A stretch of DNA of 64,000 nt, taken from the NCBI GenBank assembly GCA_001839685.1, contig MLAK01000716.1, forward strand, positions 34,335-98,334. The letters are read 5' to 3'. Under the pieces are notes generated by a model. The model searched no databases. It was given only the letters and a program-made list of their open reading frames with translations, and was not told the origin of the DNA. This document shows, in pieces, positions 48,508-59,785 of the stretch. This DNA is from Tritrichomonas foetus. Taxonomy: Eukaryota > Parabasalia > Tritrichomonadida > Tritrichomonadidae. The first letter of the stretch is position 1. Every line of letters starts with the position of its first letter. The position numbers were made by a program, and so were the translations under genes.

Positions 48508-49317
48508 TTAGACGAAATACGCTAAAATCATTAACGAAGCAGAAACAATCAACAATGTAGTTGCTCCATTGATCAAAGATCGAGAAATTGTGCCTTTCCA
48601 TAATGCTACAAACATCATTGGAGGATTAATGTAATTCATCGGATTGGCTGTCAAATTAGTGAAAGTAATTTTTAGTCCTTCATCATGATTGTTCACGTCA
48701 ACCGAACTTGCATGATGCTGACCAATATCGACTTCACCAGCGCGAATTGTTTGAAATCCACTTCGAAAACTAGTTAAAGCGCCAAAAGTTGAGTTGCACT
48801 CTGGCTCAATTTGCAAATCTTTAGTGGCGAGTGTTGATACAGGACAAAAGACAAAATATTTGTTATATTTTTTCATATCGTCCGGAAGAATTTGAGACAT
48901 TAAGTAAATATCTTCAACTGGAACATCATTTGAACGATTTAATCCGTCGTTTCGATAGAAATTTCCGAACGAAGTTGTTTTTCCTTTAATCGAAGTTACA
49001 CTTACATTGAAATTATAGCCCCATAAATTATGAATAATATAAAGATCCTGTTTAGAACTTATATCGTTAAAAAGAGTGAATGGAAAATTGATTGTAAAAT
49101 TCGTAACATTATCAATTGAATAGATATCCCGTCCATCAGGAATAACGCCAACATACTGGCATAAGCCGTTCTTAGCTGTAGGATAAAGCGGAATAGATAA
49201 TATCGATCCTGATGATTTGAATTCTGCCATTAATGCGCCAACTGTGTAGAGAGAGATACTAATCAAACCTGTTATGATAGCAAAAGTGGTGAAAAGAAGG
49301 AAAAATCCAATATTCAT
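48508..49317 (-). CDS. Membrane protein with lumenal/extracellular domain, unknown
   Basis: 269 residues. A hydrophobic N-terminus (about 3-33: FFLLFTTFAIITGLISISLY) and C-terminus (about 248-269: GATTLLIVSASLMILAYFV) flank a domain with several sequons (NVT, NFT, NVS, NRS, NST, NLT) and at least three cysteines (LCQYVG, FCPVS, ECNST). The layout suggests two membrane anchors with a glycosylated domain outside or in the lumen. The segment DLYIIHNLWGYNFNVSVTSI has a weak resemblance to the EIHNSWGQNFEATSMNG segment of the fringe-like protein at 9268-10281, which might indicate a shared domain. Family not recognised. Confidence 0.6.
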   Translation of the reverse strand: MNIGFFLLFTTFAIITGLISISLYTVGALMAEFKSSGSILSIPLYPTAKNGLCQYVGVIPDGRDIYSIDNVTNFTINFPFTLFNDISSKQDLYIIHNLWGYNFNVSVTSIKGKTTSFGNFYRNDGLNRSNDVPVEDIYLMSQILPDDMKKYNKYFVFCPVSTLATKDLQIEPECNSTFGALTSFRSGFQTIRAGEVDIGQHHASSVDVNNHDEGLKITFTNLTANPMNYINPPMMFVALWKGTISRSLINGATTLLIVSASLMILAYFV

Positions 49318-49640
49318 TTCTCCTTTTTAATAGCTTTCTTCGAATTTCATATCACAAGTCGCCCTCTATCATTTCTTTCTCTCTTCATATATGGAAAATC
49401 CTATACCAAAACATGTTCCTTAACAAGTTATTATTAACAACAAGAATAACATTTGATTCTTTGATTATCTTTTTATTAAAACTTTTTCAAAAAAACATCA
49501 AAAGAATAGAAAGCAAAAAATAATACAATAGTTTGTGTAAAAAACCCATTTCGATTAGATAAACGATAAATAATTTTTTTAGTAATAGAATACCAAACGT
49601 GTTCAAAATGAGAAAAAATAAAGTAAATAAGACAGATGTT
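49318..49640. other. Intergenic, nothing recognised
   Basis: AT-rich spacer between two minus-strand genes. Confidence 0.3.
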
Positions 49641-50963
49641 TTATAGAGATTGTGTTCTCCTAGCAAAATGGAAAAGAAGCTTCATCAATTTCGCACCACA
49701 GAACCTTCCGAGTGATCCATGGCCTGCTGTAGTTTCCTCGTAGCGTGGAATGTTGTCCGCAGGAATGAGCCTGTCTTCATAGTGCTTGTGCTTGATTCCT
49801 AGTTCGGCTGCAACTTGAGCTGTTTCTGCAAAACAAACTGGAATGGGCTCAAATGTATGATCGAGCCAAGTTGATGAAGTAGTATGGTCTGCGATAATTC
49901 CAATGATAAATCTGTCGCCAGTTCTTTCTTCAATTTCAGACAATTTTTCAACCAGTGTGTGGATTGCCTTATCAGCACGTTCAATGAGTTGAGCTTTAAC
50001 TTCATATTTTCCATCATGCGAAGCGTCATCGATTCCTTTCATATGGATGATTCCCATATCGTATTTATCGCCATCAAGTTCTTTTGCAGCAGCGATAGCT
50101 TTCGCTTCATAGTTTGAATCCATGTCGCCTGTTGCGCCTTCGACTTTGATGATTGGAAGGCCAACGCTGATTCCGAGACCAGCAATGATTGCTGTTGGTG
50201 CAATCAAGAAGGATTTGATGTTGTGGAGTTGGTCAAATGGCGTGACGTTTAGCCTCATTCCAGGACCGCGTAAAAGGATGACGTTTGCAGGCTCCTTTCC
50301 TTCAGCAACTCTTTCTTTGTTGATTGGATGGTTCTCAAGAGCTTTCCTGAGTGTGTTTGAAAGAGCATTCACAATCTTGGATGTGTAGATTGCCTCTTTT
50401 GTGTCATCAAGTGGCACAGATGTTTCAAGTGGCTTATTGTCATGAATGGGGTCGGTTCCTGTGATTCTGTCACTCATTCCAGGCGCTCTGATTCTGACTG
50501 CACATCTGTGCTCAGTTGCATAGACGATAGAAACATCAACTTCTGGGAATTCTGGTATTTTGATTCCGTCTAGGTCGTGGCATAGTTTCGGACCTTCGAC
50601 TTCAAAATGGCGGTCACATCTTCTATATTTCACAATATCGCCGTAAATTGTGCTGAAATTGGACTTGAAGGCAATGTCGCCAGGAATCATGGGCATTCCT
50701 CCGCCGAGAGCCTCGAAGGCGCCACGGCCATTATAATATTTGAATGGCGGATATCCAAAGAGGCTCAAGTGGGCTGTGTCGCTGCCGCATGGGAGTCCTG
50801 GTGAAACAGAGTCCATCAGACCAGTCTTTCCCGTCTTTGCTATCGCGTCTAAAGTTGGATGGTCGCCCAATTGTAAACAGGTTCCGTGCTTGCCGTGGAG
50901 CTCGTGGGTTGTGTCGCCAAGGCCGTCTAAGATACATAATACAATCTTCGCTGGTTTCGACAT
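49641..50963 (-). CDS. apgM: Archaeal-type cofactor-independent phosphoglycerate mutase
   Basis: 440 residues of the alkaline-phosphatase superfamily. It interconverts 3- and 2-phosphoglycerate in glycolysis, in the cytosol. Visible features are CILDGLGD (metal ligand D13), PGLPCGSDTAHLSLFGYPP (S61 in the catalytic-Ser position), GRGAFEALGGGM, HMKGIDDASHDGK (metal-binding D and H) and IADHTTSSTWLDHTFEPIP (further D/H ligands). These are typical of the short archaeal apgM class (about 400-440 residues), not the 510-residue bacterial/plant iPGM. GC and codon use are distinctly higher than in neighbouring genes, which in this window goes with high expression. A prokaryotic origin by lateral transfer is likely but was not tested. 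ATG at 50963 is first in frame. Confidence 0.93.
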   Translation of the reverse strand: MSKPAKIVLCILDGLGDTTHELHGKHGTCLQLGDHPTLDAIAKTGKTGLMDSVSPGLPCGSDTAHLSLFGYPPFKYYNGRGAFEALGGGMPMIPGDIAFKSNFSTIYGDIVKYRRCDRHFEVEGPKLCHDLDGIKIPEFPEVDVSIVYATEHRCAVRIRAPGMSDRITGTDPIHDNKPLETSVPLDDTKEAIYTSKIVNALSNTLRKALENHPINKERVAEGKEPANVILLRGPGMRLNVTPFDQLHNIKSFLIAPTAIIAGLGISVGLPIIKVEGATGDMDSNYEAKAIAAAKELDGDKYDMGIIHMKGIDDASHDGKYEVKAQLIERADKAIHTLVEKLSEIEERTGDRFIIGIIADHTTSSTWLDHTFEPIPVCFAETAQVAAELGIKHKHYEDRLIPADNIPRYEETTAGHGSLGRFCGAKLMKLLFHFARRTQSL

Positions 50964-52412
50964 TTTTTATGCTGTGTTGGTAATAAAAAATGGAATGAAG
51001 AAAAGTTTGATAAAATTGATTGTGTAGCCATACAAAACACTTAATCTTTTTTTTTAGAATAAAATTGAATTACCTTGGTGAATGAATCTGTTCGATGCAT
51101 CTTAAAAAGTTAGTGAATACGGTCAAAAAGTTATCGGGGTTTTATCGTCTTGATTGTATTGGATTACATAATGAAATTGAATACGTTTTAGCAAGAATCT
51201 GCGTCATTTTTTTTGATTAAACTTTTTAAACACTTATTTGTCCTTATATCTGAATTTAGGATCTTTTTGAATGTAATTGATTTCACTATTTGATTTCACA
51301 CAAAAAGGAAAGTTTTGAAGATTGAAAATAAGATAAAGAATTCGACATGGAAAAGAAAATAACATCTTTCATATGGTTTTTTAAGTAAAAGAAAGTATTT
51401 ATTATATGAAAGATAATGTGAAAGGGAAAAAACATGAAAAAAGGAATGGAAAATTGATTTCATATTTGATAAACATTGATCTATTGTCATTTTAAAATTG
51501 AATTCTATGAAATTAGTGAGGAAAATGAGACGAAGTAAATAATAACGATGAAGAAACATTTATCAAATGAATATCTTTTTCTATCTTCATTAATTCTAAA
51601 ATCAAAGTTATTCATAGGTGATCATGCAAAAATTTCATGTTTTAATAGCATTTCTATTCGTTTGACAAGTCAAACATTCTATAATGTGATATCATTAATT
51701 TTGATATGATTGTTTGTTTTTCCAATTATTGAAAAAACATATACATAGTATATTGCAATAATATACTATGTATTATTATTGGAACCACAAGGGGAAAAAA
51801 AGCTTTCATCAAGCGATTCTTTATAAATGATTTATTCATTTTCATCATATTATTGGTATGTGTTTGTTTCTCGTTTTTGATCAAAAAATAGCATAAAAGC
51901 AAATCATTCTTACACTATGTTTAAAGGAGGTGAGCTGTACATAATGAAATATATAATTTACTAACTATATTCTTCACGAAATTCTCTAGAATTTAGAGTC
52001 GAGCACATATTTAAAGATGAAAGAAGATCAAAAATGAACTTAAACATTGCTATCCCTTTTTTTCAATCTCGTCATGATTCTACTCATAGAAAGTGAATGT
52101 TTTTCTCATTTTCATCCTCATCAAATTCATTATAGCTTTCTTTTCTCATCATAATACTTTCTAGAAAATGTAAACAAAAAAAGAAAGGTTAATGCTATTC
52201 TTCAAATATGTCATCGATAAATTCTCTGGTTTAAATTGATATATCATATGATGTTTTAAATGTATTATTATTGTTTACATGAAAGAGTACTCTAATAATT
52301 TTATTGAATAAAAAGAAATAATTTAACAAATCAAGATTGATCAATTTCCTCGTGTAGTTTTTATTATATATATTTTTTTTGTTATATTTCACAATTTTTT
52401 TTTCTAATATTT
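50964..52412. other. Intergenic, nothing recognised
   Basis: About 1.4 kb of AT-rich DNA. Just upstream of the apgM ATG (minus strand) sits ACCAACACAG, similar to the trichomonad 3' splice consensus, but no matching 5' site or exon was found. A Phe-rich 87-codon open frame at 51296-51559 looks like chance. Confidence 0.35.
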
Positions 52413-53633
52413 CTATAATGGTCTCATTTGCAGTAATTTTGGAACATGTGACTTTGCATTCACATTTAACAAATGATTATTTTTAAAATTCAAAATTCTA
52501 TAACCAGAAACAGCTCTTGGTGTTTGCTTTGCTTGGTTAGTGTCATAATGAATAGCTGGGATGACTTTCTTTAATGGATCATTTCTTTTCACAAATTCTG
52601 ACCTAAATCGAATCACTGTAATTTTCTTTGGCTTGATTGTTGTTAGCCTCTCATTTATTTTATTTGTGAGTTTTGACCTTTTGAGGATCTGGTAAGCGAC
52701 TGTGCCTTTCGTGTTCTTTCCTTCCTTCAAAGCATTTTTTGTATCGTTCACGAAGTATCCCATCCGATTGAGATCATTGAAGATTTCATATTCTTCTTCT
52801 GGTGATAATTCAACAGGTTCCAGATTTATACTATTGACCATCCAGGGGTGTTCTTTTATTTCTTTGATAGTTATTCTGCTTTTTGGATCTTTTGTCAACA
52901 TTTTACTGATCAAATCAATAAGTTCAGTTGATAATTGGCTTGAGTATTCAGGTTCTGTATATAATACTTTTTGCATTAGCTTTTTCAAATTCATGTCTTC
53001 CCAAGGGAGGCAAACATGTGCGATTGCATATAAAAGAACGCCAAGTGACCAAATATCGGCGGACTTTGTATATTGTTCGCCTTTTATGACTTCAGGGGCT
53101 GCATAGGCTGGCGAGCCACATGCTGTGTCCATCAGATCATTTTTGTTTTCTAAAATTTGGCAGAGCCCTAAATCAATGAGTCTAACGTTATCACCACTAT
53201 CCAAAAGTATATTTTCTGCCTTTAAGTCACGATGAGAGATATTCAAATTTTCATGCAAATATTCAATCGCTGACAAAATTTGCGAAAAGTATCTTTTGCA
53301 TTGATTTTCTGTGAGCTTGCCTCTTGCGTTAACACTTTCCAGTAAACTTCCGTTGCTTGCCAATTCTTGAACAATATAAAAAAAATTATCGTCTTCAAAC
53401 ATATCATAAAATTTAGCAATGAAGATATGATCACATTTCGATAGAGCAACAACTTCTTTGACAAGTTGCTTCACTGAATGGTCAGTTGTCAGATGTGTTT
53501 TAGAAATTATCTTAATTGCGACTGATTTGTTGGTTGGAAGGTGTATCCCGGATCTAACTTGAGCAAATCCACCTTCTCCAAGAATGACATCATCAATTTG
53601 GTATTCTTTTATTTCGTGTGGTACAATCACCAT
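52413..53633 (-). CDS. CAMK-type Ser/Thr protein kinase with DLG motif
   Basis: 406 residues from the ATG at 53633. The kinase domain covers about 12-265: LGEGGFAQVRSG glycine loop, VAIKII Lys, HRDLKAENILL catalytic loop, LIDLGLCQI, CGSPAYAAPEV and ADIWSLGVLLYAI. The DFG Phe is Leu (DLG), a tolerated variant seen in some active kinases. It is the closest relative in the window to the kinase at 38564-39841: both share the HRDLKAENILLD loop and the CGSPAYxAPE activation segment. The C-terminal 140 residues are basic and mostly unstructured, with a stretch (KKITVIRFRSEFVKRNDPLK) that may be a regulatory tail. Confidence 0.92.
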   Translation of the reverse strand: MVIVPHEIKEYQIDDVILGEGGFAQVRSGIHLPTNKSVAIKIISKTHLTTDHSVKQLVKEVVALSKCDHIFIAKFYDMFEDDNFFYIVQELASNGSLLESVNARGKLTENQCKRYFSQILSAIEYLHENLNISHRDLKAENILLDSGDNVRLIDLGLCQILENKNDLMDTACGSPAYAAPEVIKGEQYTKSADIWSLGVLLYAIAHVCLPWEDMNLKKLMQKVLYTEPEYSSQLSTELIDLISKMLTKDPKSRITIKEIKEHPWMVNSINLEPVELSPEEEYEIFNDLNRMGYFVNDTKNALKEGKNTKGTVAYQILKRSKLTNKINERLTTIKPKKITVIRFRSEFVKRNDPLKKVIPAIHYDTNQAKQTPRAVSGYRILNFKNNHLLNVNAKSHVPKLLQMRPL

Positions 53634-54958
53634 CAAAATACCAATTGATTTATTTTGCTAAAAGATGTGAGATGAATGAATTATTGAAATTTTTGAATAC
53701 TTTTACTCTTATGATTGTAAACATTTTATTTTTATTTTCATTGCAGTTTTTTTATATAACGGATTTTTGAGATTCTTGTCTTATTGAACTTTCAATGATT
53801 TACAAATCCTACCAAATGTTCATTGAAAAAAAAAAAAAAAAAAAAATTAAATATTCAGAAATTTTGTGGAAAATCATTTTAATTACTGTTTTGAAATTGT
53901 ATTACATTGAAATCAATTCCCCATGATTTGTGATAAATAGTTTTATTTGAATGGGGAATTATTGGATTTTGAAAGATATGAGAATAATCTTGCAATTTTG
54001 TGAATTTTTGGATTTAACATTTTCAATGAATAATTTTGTAAAGCCTTAAACGATTTATTTGAAATCAATGCGAATGATCTTTGGATTTTAAGCTTGAAAT
54101 ACGAATCATGATGAAATTAGGAAAGAAAGAAATATATTTATGTGAAAGAAAACAAATACTAAATTGAAAGAGCTGTCAGATCTCATTTTCTTTGACCGAA
54201 ACGATTAAAAAAATTCAATTAATAGAATTCAAAGCATTTTCAATCAATTATTTTTTCCTATTTCTTTTTATCTCAACTTTCATGGAGGAATGGGCTAATC
54301 AATTCTCAGAATTTTTGTGAATGATAATTCGTTCACTATCAACACCATGCGAGTTTTAAACAACTATTCCTTTATCTATTCCAATCATGATCAGTATCTT
54401 TCAATTTCAATACTTTCCACTTTTTGAATAACTTTCTACGGAATATTTTTAGATTTGAAATAAAAATCCTGCTGATAAAATATTTACATCGGTGCTCGAA
54501 GTGTTTCTGGCTTAGATGTGTTGAGAAGATTTCTCTAATTCCAAGTACTAGGAAGCAAAAGCTGCTGATAATATATGTAGTTGCCCTTTAACCATTAAAC
54601 CATTAAGTAATTCAATCATTGTAAATTTGATTTATTGGTTATATAAGCTATTGGCATATAGATATTCATAAATCGAGGTGAAAGAAGTAATTCCCTATAA
54701 TTAATGTTTACGATATAAATAATTAAACATAGCCATCATCTATTCAGAGTGAGGGTGCTATTAAGATTGCATTTCCTATACTAAAAATCGACGAACTTCG
54801 CTGATTGAAGCCTACTTCAGATTATTCTAAAAACACATGAAAAGCAAAATTTTGTAAAAAATTCATAAAAAGATAAATAAACATAAATACTATGGATATT
54901 TTTAGTTGAATAAAAACAAAGTAAATGATTTTTCAGAAAAATATATAAATCATGAAAT
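53634..54958. other. Intergenic with poly-A tract
   Basis: AT-rich, with an A run of about 20 at 53827-53847. No coding signal or element recognised. Confidence 0.4.
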
Positions 54959-55669
54959 TTAAACATTAAGCATAGAAATCGGAGACGGGAGTTCTATGAT
55001 CACCTTTCTTCGTTGATTCCTAATAAATTTCAAGTATGGGTTGGGACTAGAATTTTCGATATCATCTTCGAACGAATCTGTTGACACCAGTTTATTCATA
55101 GCCATATCCTCTTCACTTGATGCTTGGCTATAATCGTTTTGACTATGTTGAGGTATTGTACTCAAGAGATTACATTCATTCATATTAAATGTAGGGAACC
55201 CGTGATTGTAATTGCTTGAAACTGTGTACACATAGTTTGTGGAGCCAACGTTAATCGTTTCATGATGTCTTCGAGGTGCTTTTGAAGGTTGGGTCGATTT
55301 CTTGTGATTTTCTCTATGTGGCGAATCGAAGTAGTTGTTTTTCTGACTGTCACGTATCAAAATATGATATCGATTTTTCACGCTCACATCAGAACGTTTC
55401 CTGAAGAATTTGGAAAGAGTGCTCCACTTTGGTCCATATTCGGCGTATTTGATGAGAAGTAAATCATCTTCTTCAACTGTCCAGCTTTTTTTATTTTGGA
55501 CTTTTGGAGACAAGAAATACCTCCAGCGTTCTCGACATTGTCTTTCGGTTCGATCAACCATGATCTTTGAGATAGTTTTCCAGCTTTTCTCTCCGTATGT
55601 CTTCACGAGTTTGGCAAGTTTCTTATCTTCTTCTTTTGTGAACTTGTTCCTCTTGGTTGTGGTGTTCAT
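54959..55669 (-). CDS. Two-repeat (R2R3-like) Myb DNA-binding protein
   Basis: 236 residues. Two Myb repeats occupy about 8-57 and 61-107: KFTKEEDKKLAKLVKTYGEK with SWKTISKIM..RTERQCRERW (three-Trp spacing complete), and SWTVEEDDLLLIKYAEYGPK with WSTLSKFFRKRSDVSVKNRY. The second repeat's recognition helix ends in VKNRYH, the R3 signature. The C-terminal 125 residues are disordered, Ser/Asn/His-rich and acidic near the end. Trichomonad Mybs of this size (Myb1-3) regulate iron-responsive adhesin genes; whether this is one of those is unknown. TCACAT lies 12 bases before the ATG. Confidence 0.9.
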   Translation of the reverse strand: MNTTTKRNKFTKEEDKKLAKLVKTYGEKSWKTISKIMVDRTERQCRERWRYFLSPKVQNKKSWTVEEDDLLLIKYAEYGPKWSTLSKFFRKRSDVSVKNRYHILIRDSQKNNYFDSPHRENHKKSTQPSKAPRRHHETINVGSTNYVYTVSSNYNHGFPTFNMNECNLLSTIPQHSQNDYSQASSEEDMAMNKLVSTDSFEDDIENSSPNPYLKFIRNQRRKVIIELPSPISMLNV

Positions 55670-55675
55670 ACAAAA

Positions 55676-55681
55676 ATGTGA
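55676..55681 (-). promoter_or_regulatory. Initiator-like TCACAT upstream of Myb gene
   Basis: On the minus strand the leader reads TTACTTCACATTTTTGT before the ATG, placing TCACAT about 12 bases upstream. This is an exact TCAYWW match; the coordinate may be off by one or two bases. Confidence 0.4.
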
Positions 55682-57923
55682 AGTAAGCTCAAATAGAAAT
55701 AATATTTAAGATCGGTATACAATTATTTATGAGAGATTCAATAATTAGTTTTCAATTCTCTTGAGTGATGTATTTTATAATTAATAAATGATAGAATTTT
55801 AGTGAGGTTTATGCATTTCGCTAATACTTTTCTATAATTTTTATAGAATATTCAATCATTCAGAATCTTTAGAATTTTCTGTGAAACCATAATAAAGAAT
55901 TGAGAAGTCTCCATTGTTCATTTCAAGAAATTGAAAGAAATCATTCGATTTATTAGGAAAAATGGATATTCAAATATTGTGTTTATATTCGATTATTCTA
56001 TTGATTGTCACAATATCAATGATTTGCTTATCCACTATTCAAACATTTCTTAAATTTGAAATAAACTACTTTCGAAATTTGATCAAAAAGTTGGAATTTA
56101 TTTAGCGGAAATCCGAATGTGGGCTATTTTTTTGAATTACTTTTTCCTTTTTGAATCAAAAGTCTATTAAATAAACTTTTGGCTCTGAAATCTCTTTGAG
56201 AAAGATTGTTTTTCAATCTTTCAATGTAATTTTATTTCGATACCTTTTCAAAAGATATAAACCCACATCACAATAAATAAAAAATTTGAATCTCGAAGAA
56301 AGAACGGTATGAAATAAGATTAAAATCTTGCATATCATTGAGAAATATTTTCAGATCAATGAATATCTATTTCTTCTGAAGAGAATATTGTTAGGTTCGG
56401 AATGTCTGATTTTCCGAAGAAAGAAGACATTTGTCTTTTTCTTTAATATAGATATCTACTACAATGTAGGTGAATCTTATTGATTCAATGAAAATATCTT
56501 TATCGATACACGGAGAGATTTCTGATCTCACTTTTCTTTTTTATATTGAATTTTGCAACTATATCAATTAATAAATTAATTTTGGATATTTAAGAACCTA
56601 GAGGATAGTCTCCCAATTTATTCGATATCAAGATAATTGTGTACTATTTATTAAAAAATTCACAAAAATAAAATATCTTATTCAATTTTTCTGTTGTTAT
56701 TGAATTTTAAATTTTTCCCCAGAACTCTACCCCCCGCAATAAACTATTCGAAAATTGAATATAAAATAAGATTTATGTTTCCTCAAAAAAAAAACTTTTG
56801 AATAGTCTTACAAATATAAGAATCAAAGGTTTTTTTGGAAAGAATGAAAAAGAGTCAAAAGTATTGTTTATTATAAGCTCAATAAATTGATGTAGCTTTA
56901 TTTTCAGAAATTCACACTAAATTAATATCGATAATGAAATCTCATAACCATGTGATTATTGATATTATATAGTTCGCTTATGTAATAAAATTCAATGAGT
57001 TAACATGGATTGCGCTCCATTTCCAATGAAGAGAAAGATAACTATGAGATTATCTACAAGTAACTTTTTGAATAAAATAACTAAATTTTATTAAAACGTT
57101 AATAATAAAATTGTTAACTTATAATATTTATTGCATTCACTTCATTTGGTAGAAAAGTGTAACGATTATTCTACATTTATAAAATGAAATACCAGAAACA
57201 TAATCCTTATTTTATTTTATTTTGGTGAGTTTAATTCAAATGTTAGATTATGTTTCATTCATAATATGTCTTGTTTTGCATAGAGCCGATATCAACGCTA
57301 CAGATATTACAAACGCCTCGTATTGGGAGTGTGCACGCGCAAAAGATAAATTCATACTCTTTCTTATCAACAAAGTTCACTTTTTACGTTATCAAGACAA
57401 TATTGTTATGGGAAAGCTTTGGTTATTGTTATAAAATATGTGATTGGTTATGTTGCGAAATCAATCTTATTGATGTTCTTGAATGGAAAAACTCTTTCTA
57501 GTTTTGAAGAAATGATGCAAAAAGTACTAAATGAAAAATGACTAAATTGGCAAGGTCTTTCCAAGAGAAACCAAAAGAACAAAATAATATCTTTTCTATT
57601 TAATGTTTAATATTAATTTATTCGTTTAATTTAATACGGTTGATCTTTTAAATAAAAAAGTAATCGAGAAATTATTTAAGAATGAAATTTCTTGTTCACA
57701 ATTGGGAGGATTGCATGCATATGTAGTATTGCATAAGAAAAGGTAATATTTTTCAGTGAGTGAATTACCAAAACGTTTTCACTTTAGCAAATTAAAAGTT
57801 CATCCAAAAAGACATTGTCATCTAAATGCTATTTTGGAATGATGAAACCAAAAGTCAAAAAAATAAAAAATACTTCTATAAAACCACTTTAAGACAACAA
57901 AACAACATCTGCATACACTTTCT
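55682..57923. other. Long AT-rich spacer
   Basis: About 2.2 kb with no intact gene. Around 57280-57400 two overlapping short plus-strand frames contain RADINATDITNASYWECARA, which recalls one ankyrin repeat ('gADinakd..g.t.lh.A'), probably a lone decayed fragment. Nothing else recognised. Confidence 0.4.
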
Positions 57924-59195
57924 TCAAGCTACCGGCTTCAATGGGGGAAGAATCGGCTCAGCCGTTCCAGGCCTCGGCTTCATTTCTACATCCATTTCTG
58001 GCACTTTTGCAAGTGACGGGAGTTTTCTTTGTTGTGAGTTTTTCAATGCATGGCTGTTCATTCCAAGAATAGAAAGAGATCTCTTTTTATTTAAAGCAGA
58101 AGTCTGAGGTTGCATAAAACATAAAAGTGATGATCGTGTAGAGTCACTCATTGATTTCTTTAAAGATTGGGTTTTGTCTTCCTCAAAACCATCTTCCTCA
58201 CCACCCATTTGGCCAGGAAGGGGCTCTCCTGCCATTAGCGCATTCTCGCGAGGCACCTGGTTGATTGGGGGAAGTGAAAATGATTGAATACGGCCGTTTT
58301 CTTGAATAAAAACAATTCCACAGCGATTCCCGTTGGCGTCTTGATAGTTACTACATGAAAAGATGGTATACAGTGCATCACCAGCAAATCTTTCAATTCC
58401 TAATTGGACGCATTGATGTGCCCTCAAAATGTGTTTCACGTTGAAGCTTTTCTGGAAGTCTCGAACGGCATGGACGCCAAAAGCAACGCCGTTCCCTCTT
58501 TGACTTCTTAGGAATTCTTTTGTATCCATTGATGGGTCGCTCCAGGTGAGATCACATGCAACGTTATTATCATAAACTGGAATTGGCCTTCTCACCCTCT
58601 TGAGTTGTCTAAAACTTGATATTTGAGGTGAAATTCCACCATGCACACAAAATATTTGGCTTCCAACAACTGCCGCCAAAGGCATATAATTAAAGCATTT
58701 ATTGATGCTTTCGTAGAGGGTATTTGACTTGTAAAGCGTTTCAACTTCGTTTTTAAAGCCATAAACAGCATTGACTCTGGCAAATTCATGATTTCCTCGC
58801 AACAAAAAAAAATGGTCTGGATATTTTGAAAGTAAAGCGAAAAGTAAGGTGATAATTTCAACTGAATATTGGCCACGGTCAACATAATCACCAAGAAATA
58901 AGAAACGATTACTTGGCGGTGGTCCAGATAAAACGAGAATTCTTATCAAATCGAAAATATTGCCGTGGAGGTCGCCTATGACGTAAACCGGTTGAGGGAC
59001 ATCGATTAAGGTTTCTTGCATCATGAAAGTATCGCGCGCTCGGTTTGTGATTTCTGTTACGGAATGTTCATTAAAGGTAGGAATGGGGACAGCAATTCCT
59101 AAATCGCTTATTTTATCGGGTTTTAATGAGAGGATTGGTGCGTAAGCGGAGAGGATTTTATCAGCGATTCCACGACCGAATTGATCCTCATTCAT
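57924..59195 (-). CDS. PPP-family Ser/Thr protein phosphatase (PP1-like)
   Basis: 423 residues. All PPP metal and phosphate motifs are present: GDLHGNIFDL (about 75), GDYVDRGQYSVE (about 103), LRGNHEFARVN (about 133), VHGGISPQI (about 190), RAHQCVQLGIE (about 262) and FSCSNYQ (about 285). The 'L.S.P....YLFLGDYVDRG' context is closest to PP1/PP2A-like catalytic subunits. Residues 1-50 and the last 110 are extensions; the tail is Pro/Lys/Ser-rich and disordered (QTSALNKKRSLS, PRPGTAEPILPPLKP), likely for targeting or regulation. Acts on phospho-Ser/Thr in opposition to kinases. ATG at 59195 is first in frame. Confidence 0.92.
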   Translation of the reverse strand: MNEDQFGRGIADKILSAYAPILSLKPDKISDLGIAVPIPTFNEHSVTEITNRARDTFMMQETLIDVPQPVYVIGDLHGNIFDLIRILVLSGPPPSNRFLFLGDYVDRGQYSVEIITLLFALLSKYPDHFFLLRGNHEFARVNAVYGFKNEVETLYKSNTLYESINKCFNYMPLAAVVGSQIFCVHGGISPQISSFRQLKRVRRPIPVYDNNVACDLTWSDPSMDTKEFLRSQRGNGVAFGVHAVRDFQKSFNVKHILRAHQCVQLGIERFAGDALYTIFSCSNYQDANGNRCGIVFIQENGRIQSFSLPPINQVPRENALMAGEPLPGQMGGEEDGFEEDKTQSLKKSMSDSTRSSLLCFMQPQTSALNKKRSLSILGMNSHALKNSQQRKLPSLAKVPEMDVEMKPRPGTAEPILPPLKPVA

Positions 59196-59785
59196 TATTG
59201 CGGTGATTCACAGTTTTGTATAGAATTATCATGAGCAGTTTTACTTTTTGAATGATATTTATAATTTTAAAAAAGATTATTTTTTCAAAAAACATTGATG
59301 AAATTTTTCTATGATTTGTGTTCGACGTTTGAGAAAATTCGAAAATTCATTTTTATTTTTGTAAAAATAAATTGAACTTCTCAAAATTGAATGTTCAAAT
59401 TCAGAGATGTAAACTTTGAGAAATTTTACATATTTTATGTAATCATTGAAATATTACCATAAACGATCATTTAACATTCAAAAGCTTGGGAATAATGATT
59501 CTATGCACTCAATAATTGAGAAAAATCATCTAAGAAACTTCATTTCCTATCCTAATTTGAATTATTTCTCAAATATTACCTAGATATTTGTGAGGCAAAA
59601 TTCAATTAATTTTGACGTTTTTTCTCGTTAAACAGCTATTTGAAATATTTAGGTTATTTTGTAATTATTCTGTTTTGTTGTTCAAATATCTATCTCCAAT
59701 TTGGCAACATTATGGATTTCTGAAATATAATAATCAAATAAATCAAATGATATCAAAGCTAATAAAATTTAAAACATTATATGGC
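59196..59785. other. Intergenic, nothing recognised
   Basis: AT-rich spacer; an 84-codon plus-strand frame at 59612 overlaps the next gene's 3' end and is not credible. Confidence 0.35.

Noticed and set aside
50961..50985. ACCAACACAG before the apgM ATG as a 3' splice site
   Set aside because: No matching GTAYGT 5' site or upstream coding exon is seen, and the ATG at 50963 begins exactly at the expected N-terminus of the family.
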